Source: JBBQZU01 sp038207425 (GTDB taxonomy: Bacteria; Bacteroidota; Bacteroidia; Flavobacteriales_D; Cryomorphaceae). From it: a stretch of 64,000 nt of DNA. The translations under genes were made by a program, and so were the position numbers. How positions within the stretch are numbered: the stretch's first letter is position 1; every line of letters starts with the position of its first letter. The DNA lies in the NCBI GenBank assembly GCA_038207425.1, contig JBBQZU010000010.1, forward strand, positions 1-64,000. The letters are read 5' to 3'. Positions 15,874-25,300 of the stretch are shown piece after piece. The notes below the pieces were generated by a model. The model worked only from the letters and a program-made list of their open reading frames with translations. It was not told the origin of the DNA and ran no database searches.

Positions 15874-17292
15874 TTGGCTGAGATACTGATATTGCTTGCT
15901 TTTATCGCAACTCTTGCCGCGGTTTCAATTTATTTGCAAAGCCGCAAAATGAACCTATCGGTAGTAAGCCGCAAGATATTGCATATTGGCGCCATAGCTG
16001 CCAGCGCAATTTCAGTGTACATGGTGCCTGATCTTGATTTGCTGTATTATACAGTTTTGCTATTGTTTCCAATCGTGGGTATCGCTGTGTGGAAAGGATT
16101 TCTGAAAAACCCCGTTAATGGCCGACGCAGTTGGGGAATGGTTTGGTATGCTTTGATTTTTGCAGTGTTGCTTGCTTTTTTTCGCGAAAGCAAGCCGCAT
16201 TTGGTTTACTACGTACTTATGGTGCTTGCCCTTGCCGATGGGTTTGCAGCGCTTGTCGGTATCTCTTTCAGGATAATGCCATATAGAGCGGGAGGTGATG
16301 AACGCACGGTGGCGGGGTCGGTTATGTTTTTTCTAACGGCATTGATCGTGCTTAGCTCAGGTGCTTTTTTCATTGGTGTGTCAACGGGTTTGACCCTAGT
16401 TGAAATTCTAGGGGTCGCTTTTTTTATCACCCTTGTTGAAGCATCATCATCCAATGGGAGTGATAATCTTTGGGTACCTTTATCATTGGTTTACTGGTTG
16501 CTAATATTGCCTGATGTAGCTTATACTCCAGCTATATTGGTTTCGGCGATCGCCCTTCCTTTTACTGCAATTCTGGCTTTCAGGTCGAAATGGCTCAGCA
16601 GCGGAGGCGCACTTGTAGCCTTGCTTTTCGGATGGTTTTACGTTCTCAGCCCGGCACCCTCGTGGGTGGTCATTCCGTTGGGGTTTTTTGTATTGGGTTC
16701 TTTGCTTTCAAAGCTCAACGCAGATAGGCATACAGGGCCGGCTCGCAGTAGTATGCAGGTATTGGCCAATGGTGGAGTACCTGCTGCATTTCTCGCAGCT
16801 TTTTTTGTAAGCGGCTTTGATGTCTTTCTCGTTGGTTTTGTTTGTGGATTTGGTGCTGCATTGAGCGATACATCATCTTCTGAAATCGGCGTAAAGCTTT
16901 CTCAACGAGCATATAGTATTGTAGGCTTCAAGCCATATCCGGCTGGGCTTAGCGGTGGTGTGAGTGCAGGTGGAACAATTGCAGGACTGGTTTTTGCCGG
17001 CATCATTGCCTTGCTTGCTCTTGCAGTATGGGGTAGGTTTTCATGGTCTTATTTCTATTTGTTCACAGGAGCAGCCTTTGCAGGAAATATTGCAGACAGC
17101 CTTTTAGGACAGTTTATTCAAATAAAGTATTTCAATGAAATCACTCATGAGTGGCAAGATACACGTCCCGATGGCGTTTTATTTACCCAAAAGGGAATGA
17201 AGGGAATAACGAATGATGTGGTAAACCTTATTTCAACCACTTTTTCGGGTGTTTTAGGCTACATCATTTATACCTATTGCGAAAAAATTTGA
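15874..17292 (+). CDS. Phytol-kinase-like/DUF92 (VTE6-like) fusion membrane protein
   Basis: About 472 residues, almost wholly membrane-spanning. Residues 1-205 resemble the CTP-dependent dolichol/phytol kinase (VTE5) fold: SRKILHIGAIAAS, ALADGFAALVGISF and ERTVAGSVMFF. Residues about 215-472 are a DUF92 domain: SSGGALVALLFGWF, GFGAALSDTSSSEIG and AGNIADSLLGQFIQ. DUF92 includes VTE6, the phytyl-phosphate kinase of plants and cyanobacteria. A single chain could thus take a free isoprenoid alcohol to its diphosphate. The start is a TTG, as the ATG at 15861 is out of frame. It is divergent from the HPT-like UbiA gene. The activity is inferred, not shown. Confidence 0.75.
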   Translation: MAEILILLAFIATLAAVSIYLQSRKMNLSVVSRKILHIGAIAASAISVYMVPDLDLLYYTVLLLFPIVGIAVWKGFLKNPVNGRRSWGMVWYALIFAVLLAFFRESKPHLVYYVLMVLALADGFAALVGISFRIMPYRAGGDERTVAGSVMFFLTALIVLSSGAFFIGVSTGLTLVEILGVAFFITLVEASSSNGSDNLWVPLSLVYWLLILPDVAYTPAILVSAIALPFTAILAFRSKWLSSGGALVALLFGWFYVLSPAPSWVVIPLGFFVLGSLLSKLNADRHTGPARSSMQVLANGGVPAAFLAAFFVSGFDVFLVGFVCGFGAALSDTSSSEIGVKLSQRAYSIVGFKPYPAGLSGGVSAGGTIAGLVFAGIIALLALAVWGRFSWSYFYLFTGAAFAGNIADSLLGQFIQIKYFNEITHEWQDTRPDGVLFTQKGMKGITNDVVNLISTTFSGVLGYIIYTYCEKI

Positions 17293-17358
17293 ACATTATT
17301 GATTACCCACATAAAGCTGTGAATAACAAAGTCTACAAATAATTACCGACCATCACTT

Positions 17359-18432
17359 ATGCGTATTTTTAAAATGCGAAAATTTTCGCTCCCCGATATG
17401 AGAATTACAATGCGACTTGCACCCTATTTGGTGGCTTCATTTTTTATTTGTTGCGGAATAAAATCGGGTGCTCAGACCTGCGCTGACCCCGGGCTGCTTT
17501 GCGCAAATTTCAGCACAGATACCCTCAGTACAGATGATGGCCTTCCGGCAAATGTGAATCCTTCATTTTGCTTTGCTGATGCACCAAATGCGCTTTTTTT
17601 TGAGTTCAATACTTTGAATACCAATCAATATCCTACCATTGATTATGCAGATTCCACTGCCACATTATTCTTTATAATTGACTCATGCCTCATCGATACA
17701 TTGTTCGCTCAGGGACTTAATATAGCCGTGTTTACGGCCACCAACCTCTGCGATGAATCTACTTATGACACTCCCCTATTTTGCGAAGCTGAAGTGTATC
17801 AATCACTGCAAATAGACTTTAGCGGCTTGCTTCCTGCTACTACGTATTATGTGATGGTAACAGGAATTGATAGCCTTCCTCCGGTCGAAGAATTTTCATC
17901 ATGTGATATAAGGCTGGGGCTTATAGGCCCGGCTGTAGAGTACGACTTGAAGCCAGAACCTCCAAATCAGACCATCTTTCCGGGTGAAACAGCCGAGATG
18001 AGTGTTGACCCAGCTTTTGCACCCTATCAGTGGCAAGGGGAGGCACTTACCAATACTACTTTGCCAACTGTTGGCGCAAATCCAAATGAAGTTGGTGTCT
18101 ACAACTACACGACATCGACAGAAATTGCCGGTTGCGAATACAGCGAAACTTTAAGAGTGACTGTAATACCGCCCATAGTGCCTTACAACGCTTTTACACC
18201 CAATAGCGATGGCTTTAATGATACCTGGGTAATTGGTAATATTCTTCAATGGCCAAATGCCCAGATTGTAGTTTATTCCCGCTGGGGAGCCAAAGTATTT
18301 CAAGCAACCAATTATCAAAACGATTGGGAGGGCGACAATCTACCTGCAGCCACCTATTACTTTGTAATTGAGTTGAATCCTATTGAATTTAATACAGAAC
18401 CTATTACCGGTTCAGTAACCATATTGAGATGA
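17359..18432 (+). CDS. T9SS type B sorting domain-containing secreted protein (small cargo)
   Basis: A 357-residue secreted protein. A hydrophobic signal segment lies near residues 20-37 (PYLVASFFICCGI, cleavage after SGAQ). A beta-rich body with many cysteines follows, and a type B (CHU_C, gliding-motility-associated) C-terminal domain occupies about residues 270-357. The CTD shows AFTPNSDGFNDTWVIGNI, VVYSRWGAKVFQ, the YQNDWEG segment, and LPAATYYFVIEL. Such cargo crosses the outer membrane by T9SS. The stop overlaps the ATG of a PorP/SprF gene as ATGA, so the two are coupled. The start may be internal (ATG at 17374 or 17398). The body is not recognised. Confidence 0.87.
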   Translation: MRIFKMRKFSLPDMRITMRLAPYLVASFFICCGIKSGAQTCADPGLLCANFSTDTLSTDDGLPANVNPSFCFADAPNALFFEFNTLNTNQYPTIDYADSTATLFFIIDSCLIDTLFAQGLNIAVFTATNLCDESTYDTPLFCEAEVYQSLQIDFSGLLPATTYYVMVTGIDSLPPVEEFSSCDIRLGLIGPAVEYDLKPEPPNQTIFPGETAEMSVDPAFAPYQWQGEALTNTTLPTVGANPNEVGVYNYTTSTEIAGCEYSETLRVTVIPPIVPYNAFTPNSDGFNDTWVIGNILQWPNAQIVVYSRWGAKVFQATNYQNDWEGDNLPAATYYFVIELNPIEFNTEPITGSVTILR

Positions 18433-19367
18433 GATATTTATACATAGTACTAATCTTCATGTTGTGTGTCACTTCTAGCCTCAGAGCGCAGCAGAATCCG
18501 CAATATTCAAATTTTTTATTCAACTCTTTTGCGCTAAACCCTGCAATTGCCGGTTTGCAGGTTTGTCTAGATGCCCGGGTTGGATACCGAAATCAATGGG
18601 TAGGTTTTGAGAATAACCCTAGATCAGTTTTTCTTACTGCGCATCAAAGAATCAAATCAATAAGCAGCGACCGAGGAGCCCAACATGGGGCAGGCTTGGT
18701 TGTGGAGTCTGACAATACAGGGCCTACGGGGCGTACATCCGTACATGCGGCATACGCCATCCACCTTCCACTGTCCAGAAAAACGAGAATTTCATTTGGT
18801 TTATCTGCGGGTATATTGCAGTATAGGGTTGACATGTCGCAAATATTTGTGCCGCAACCTGGCGACCCTATTCTTCAGCAATCACAAAGCGAGCTGGTAT
18901 TTCCTGATATCAAATTCGGAATTTGGCTGTACAATAAATCCTGGTTTGCAGGCTTTAGCGGCGGGCATCTTACCAGTCCTACTCTAAATGACATTGGGAT
19001 TGATACCCGATTACAGTCGCATTTTAATCTTATGGCTGGTAGGGTATATGAAGGGGGTGAAAAAATGAGCTATATCCCTGCTGCACAATTTAAATTTACA
19101 AGTAACTCTACACCATCACTTGACGTACAATTTTGGGCCGACTATGATGACACTTTTGCACTCGGTGCAGGATTCAGGTCGGAGGATGCAGTGTATGGAA
19201 TGCTGAAATTTAACTTTTTAGATCACTTTACCGTGGCTTACGCATACGACTTTACATATTCAAAAATGCGTTTCGGGGGGAATAATTCCCACGAGATTAT
19301 CATTGGAATATCTGCATGTTCGCGAAAGCAGCGCGTAGGCTTCGTACCCTGTGCAGCATATGACTAA
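18429..19367 (+). CDS. PorP/SprF family type IX secretion membrane protein (first copy)
   Basis: A 312-residue outer-membrane beta-barrel of the PorP/SprF family. It has a signal peptide (residues 1-20, ending SLRAQ), then the family hallmark QNPQYSNFLFNSFALNPAIAG with RNQWVGF. The remainder is alternating barrel strands, ending KMRFGGNNSHEIIIGI. Relatives such as SprF are needed for secretion or surface anchoring of a particular partner such as SprB. Coupling to the preceding type B cargo gene argues that the two form a pair. It differs from family average only in a short extra cysteine-containing tail. Confidence 0.92.
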   Translation: MRYLYIVLIFMLCVTSSLRAQQNPQYSNFLFNSFALNPAIAGLQVCLDARVGYRNQWVGFENNPRSVFLTAHQRIKSISSDRGAQHGAGLVVESDNTGPTGRTSVHAAYAIHLPLSRKTRISFGLSAGILQYRVDMSQIFVPQPGDPILQQSQSELVFPDIKFGIWLYNKSWFAGFSGGHLTSPTLNDIGIDTRLQSHFNLMAGRVYEGGEKMSYIPAAQFKFTSNSTPSLDVQFWADYDDTFALGAGFRSEDAVYGMLKFNFLDHFTVAYAYDFTYSKMRFGGNNSHEIIIGISACSRKQRVGFVPCAAYD

Positions 19368-19370
19368 ACC

Positions 19371-22300
19371 TTGACACGAATCTATACTATATTGTCCCCT
19401 CTAAAAACTATCACCACGGCATTATTCATGTTTGCCGGTGTAGCAATTGCCCAGCAAAGTGAAATATTCTATTGGAAAGGATATTCATCCAACTGGAATG
19501 ATCCGGCCAATTGGACTACATCAGGCGCTTCCGGCACGCTGCCCGGCTCTGAGGACCATGTACTGATTCAATCAGATGCATTGTCAAACAATATCAGTTT
19601 TACCTCCGATGTTCAGGTGGCTTCATTGATTGTAACTCATCCGAATGGCGCCAGTTTTACCTCACGCATTAAAACAACCATTTCCCTGGCAGGTGCATTA
19701 AACCTTCCTTCATCCACAATTGTGGATAGCGGCATCAGGTTTCAATTATCAGATGAGAATTCAATTCATCATAGTTTCAGCAATAATTTGTTGCCTCAGG
19801 TGATGTGGAATGAAGGTGCTGAAGGCAATCATTTACCGACAGGTAATGGTGGTGGATTGAGATCATGCGCCTTTTTTACAATCGTTCCAAATCCGGTGAA
19901 TCCAACCTGCAATGGATTTGCAAACGGTATGGCTTCAGTTTTGGTGCCCACTGACGGTGTAGGGCCATACGCCTATCAATGGGTTGGAGGTCCCGGTACC
20001 CGGCAATGGAATAATGTAGGTGCAGGTACATATACTATTTTGGTATTTGATCTTGGCCAAGGAGGCGCATCATGCAACCTTAATCTATTTGTAAATGAGC
20101 CGGGTCCACTGGTGGTTTTCGCAATGAATGCTACAGCGCCAACCTGTCCGGGCGATTGCAATGGTTCTGCATTTCCACTGGTAATAGGCGGTACTGGAGG
20201 GTACGTATATACATGGCCAGATGGAACCGGAGGATTATCAAAATCAAATCTTTGCAACCCTTTCACATTAAATATCACAGACCAGCAGGGATGCACTCTT
20301 GATACCACCTATGTATTTGTGAATTCACCTTTGGCCTTTGTTTTTAATGCAGTTGTTACAGATATATTCTGCGCCGGAGATAATGACGGAAGCATAAATC
20401 TTACAGTAACAGGAGGTACCGGAGCATTGACCATTTCGTGGACGGGGCCCGGGGGGTTTACTGCCGCTTCCGGTAATATTAGCAATCTCATTCCGGGTAT
20501 ATACACTGCAACGGTCTTAGACCAAAATGCGTGTACTGACCAGCAAAGCTTTACAGTTGCTGAGGTTCCTTTTATGGTGGCTAATGCTTCGGGTACCAAC
20601 AATAATTGCAACGGCCAAAGCATAGGTGCAATAAACCTTTCAATAAGTCAGGGCAATCCACCTTACAGTGTATCATGGACTGGTCCGGGGGGGTTCACCT
20701 CCGGCAGTCAGAATATATCTGGCCTTATCGCCGGGCCTTACCAAGCCACCATTACTGACAGTGAGGGATGTGTGCTTGTTGTGAATAGAACTGTTGCAGA
20801 ACCGCCAGCTATTGTAATTGCCATTCTCAGCACAAATGTAGCATGCAGCGGCGGTGCTACTGGTTCAGCGCAGGCATCAGCGACAGGCGGTACCGGTGGG
20901 CTTTCATATTCCTGGACGGGCCCAATGGGGTTTACGGCTCTGGGGGCGAATATTTCAAACTTGCTAATTGGTACCTATGAAGTAACCGTGCAAGATGGCA
21001 ACGGGTGTATTGAAACCCAAACCGCAGTAATTATTGAGCCAGCTTTATTAGCGCTTGTGTTCACTCCAAGCCCACTTATTTGTACTGGCGGAAATAACGG
21101 TGCCATAAATCTTGAAATATCAGGAGGCACTGGGCCTTATAGTGTCAGTTGGACAGGTCCTTCGGGATTTAGCTCAACGAATGAAGATATCAGCAGCTTG
21201 GCTGCGGGAGTATACAATGTGACTGTATCTGATTTCAATGGTTGTATTGGCAATGGCTCTGAAGCACTTACCAATCCAAGTCTTGTTGTAATCAGTGGAG
21301 TGGCTACCAATACCACTTGCTCAACAGGCAATACAGGCGCAATTGACGTGACAGTAACCGGCGGAGTTGAGCCTTATATATATTCCTGGACTGGACCTTT
21401 GGGGTTCAATTCTACTAATCAGGACATTTCAGCTTTGGCTGCTGGCAATTATATACTCACCGTTACTGATGATGCCTTTTGTACTGTGATACAGATATTT
21501 ACGGTAACTTCTCCTGCCAATCTAAATGCAACTTTCAGCACCACCAATGTGCTTTGTTTTGGAGGGTCTTCAGGGGCTATAAACACAACTCCTTCCGGTG
21601 GTACTGGCCCCTATACTTTTCTGTGGCTTGGTCCGGGCGGCTTTTTCTCAACAGCTCAGAATATTAGCGGATTGTTAGCTGGTGATTATTCCCTAATGAT
21701 TGCCGATGCAAACGGCTGTATGGGATTTTTTAATATCATACTAACTCAAGGCAGCCAAATCAACGTAACACGTATCATTACCAATGCAACATGTTTCGGA
21801 GGATTCAATGGAGCTATTACAACCACTATTTCAGGAGGTGTTGGGCCGTATACATTTGCATGGACAGGCCCATCAGGCTTTACCGCTAGCACACAGAATA
21901 TCTCAGGCCTTGTTGCTGGTACCTATGCGCTTACAGTGACTGGCTCTAATGGATGTACCAGAAATGTTTCTTACAATGTAAACCAGCCCGTTCAGATAAC
22001 TATAAACGGTACCGTAACCAATTTAACCTGTTTTGGCGGTAATAACGGGGCAATAAGTATTTCGATAACAACCGGGGTAGGGCCATTTACCTATAGCTGG
22101 TCGGGCCCTTCAGGTTTTACAGCAAGCACCCAAAATATAAGCGGACTGATAGCAGGAAATTATATAGTAATAGCTACCAATTCGGCGGGATGTGCCCGAA
22201 CATCCATGTTTGTTATGAGCTCACCTCCAATTATTACAATTACCCCCACCATTCAGAACATCGCATGTTTTGGAGCGAACAATGGCTCCATCGCAGTTAT

Positions 22301-25300
22301 AGTAGCAGGTGGAGTTGGTCCATATTCTGTAACCTGGGCCGGGCCGGGCGGCTACACAAATACGGGTATCAGCATTTCAGGGCTTAGTCCCGGAAACTAT
22401 ATCGCTACTGCAACCGATGCCAGTGGATGTATTCGCAACAATGGATTCAATATTTCAGAGCCATCAGAAATAGATTCCAATATTCTTTTCTCAAATGTTA
22501 GCTGCAATGGTTCTGCTGATGGTTCAGCCTCTGTGAGTCCATCAGGAGGTACTGCTCCATATACTGTTAGTTGGCAAGGTCCATTTGGATTTACTTCTAC
22601 CCAGCAGTCTATTACCAGCCTTCAACCCGGTACTTATATAGCAGATATTACCGATGGGGCTGGGTGCGTCCTAAATGAAAGCATTGATATCACTGAGCCG
22701 CTTCCGTTGGATGTTCAGATAAGCTCACTGCAACCTGATTGTCTGGTAAACAATGGTTCACTCACGGCGCTGGTTTCGGGCGGAACTGTAAGTGCAGATT
22801 ACAGTTATGCATGGACAGACCTCGGTGGAAACAACCTAGGTAGCGCTGCAATTATCTCAAATCTGGGCCCTGGTGAGTATACCTTAACTGCAACTGACGA
22901 TAATGGATGTACAGGAAATGAAACACTGGTACTAACGCAGAACGCTCTTAACTTAGTGGCAGTGCTTACAAACAATATCTGCAATGGCGCAGCCCAGGGT
23001 TCTATTGATTTAACTGTATCAGGAGGCGTTGCTCCTTACGCTCTGGCGTGGACTGGTCCCGGCGGATTTTCATCCTCTTCGGCTTCCATCAACGGATTGA
23101 TTGCCGGTGATTATGAGCTAACTGTATCCGATAATTCTACCTGTAGCGCAATTGTTACCTATAGCATTGCAGAGCCTTCAGCAGTCACTGCATCGACTTT
23201 GATTCTTAACGAAACATGTCCCGGACTTTTTGATGGCTCTATCCAACTAACTCTGGGCGGTGGCAATCCCGGATATACAGTAGTGTGGTCAGGGCCATCA
23301 GGTTTCAGCGCTACTTCTGAAAATATTTCCAATCTTCAGCCGGGTACATATGCACTTGAGGTTACAGATGCACAAGCATGTGTGTCAAATTTCAATTTCG
23401 ATGTAAATCCCGCAATTCCATTAAGCCTTTCGCTTTCGGCAAATGGGACGTTATGCAATGGCGATGCGACAGGTTCTGCTACTGCGACCACGAATGGTGG
23501 CGTTGGCCCATATACGTATGACTGGACCGGCCCGAACTCATTTACAGCAAGTATGGCATCGATAAATTTATTGTTTGCAGGTAACTACTCGGTTACTGTT
23601 ACTGATGCAAATGGTTGTCAAATAAGCGATGATGTAGAAGTAACCCAGCCTGACTCTATCAGTGCTATTCTCGATTTGGTAAACTCTGCCTGCGGCTCAG
23701 CAGGAGGCAGTGCTACTGTGACACCTTCCGGCGGTACGGGGTTAATATCAGTAGGCTGGTTTAATAGTCTCAGCCAACTTATTGGATCAGCGCTAAGTAT
23801 TGGCTCACTCACTTCAGGAGTTTATACCTTCGAGCTCACAGATGCCAATGGTTGTGCTTATTCCGAACTGTTTACTATTTCTGATGCAGATGGCGATCTT
23901 GCGGGTACACCAACTGATATAACCTGTCCTGGAGGTTCAGATGGAACTATAGGCACTGTGCTTAATGGAGGCACCGCGCCCTTCATATATTCATGGACGG
24001 GCCCGGGTGGATTTGTATCTGCCCAAGAACAACTTACCGACCTCTTTGCTGGTACTTATGTGCTCACGGTTACCGATGACAGTGGTTGCATATATACTGA
24101 AGCTGTGGTTGTGAATGAGCCGGCTCAAATTGATCAGACTTCAATTGTTCAATTTGTTTCATGCAATGGTGGCGATGGAACTATAGATATAGTGATAACA
24201 GGTGGAACTGCTCCCTATAACGTAAGCTGGGCCGGCCCAGGCGGCTTTACCGGCTCGGGTACTTCAATTGCTTCGCTTGAAGTTGGAGCATATAATTACC
24301 AGATTGAAGATGCATTTTTGTGCACTGCGAATGGCTCCATAGATGTAGCGCTTATACCCGAAATTTCCATTGCCGCGATTGTTACCGATGCGCTCTGTGG
24401 AGAGGCTTCAACCGGTGCTGTTAGCGCAGTAACATCTGGTGGCACAGCCCCTTATATCTTTGCGTGGACCGGCCCTGATGGTTTTACATCTGTCCAAGCT
24501 GATATTGTTAATCTAGCCGGTGGTGACTATACGCTGAACATCACTGATGCACTCGGGTGTCCTTTTATGGATATGTTTAGCGTAAGCCAGCCTGATTCTC
24601 TTGTCTTAACTTTTGACCTGGTGCTGCCGGCCTGTTCTGCCAATGACGGTTCAATAACGGCAATACCAACAGGAGGTACTTCTGCATTGGGATACATATT
24701 TGAATGGACCGATGCCGTAGGAAATACAATTGGCATGGATGCCTTGATTTCAAATCTCGGTACTGGAATATACGGCGTTTCTGTTACGGATGACAATGGA
24801 TGTAATTTACAGGAATCAGTAATCTTGACAAACCCTTCGGGCGTGGTGGTTGAAACTATTGGCTCTATACTCTGTAATGGTGACAACACTGGCACAATTG
24901 GTCTAGATGTTCAGGGAGCTGCCAATCCATTTACTGTTGACTGGACTGGTCCTGCAGGCTTTACCGGAAACGGTACTGATTTAGCTAACCTTCTTGCAGG
25001 AGTTTATACGTATACTATTACTGACGCGCTTGGCTGCATTAATATAGGTACAGCCGAAGTAACCGAGCCCGAATTGCTCCTGGCTGCAGGTACTACTGCA
25101 ATTGCATGTTATGCTGATACCAATGGCTCTGTGAGTATTTCTACCACCGGTGGTGTGATGCCCTATACTTTTGGTTGGACCGGGCCCAATGCATTTACTT
25201 CAGCTATCGAGAGCATTTCTGATCTTGCGCCCGGAGACTACGATTTGATAATTACGGATAACAACGGTTGCATTTACTCAGAAATCTACGCAGTAGATGA

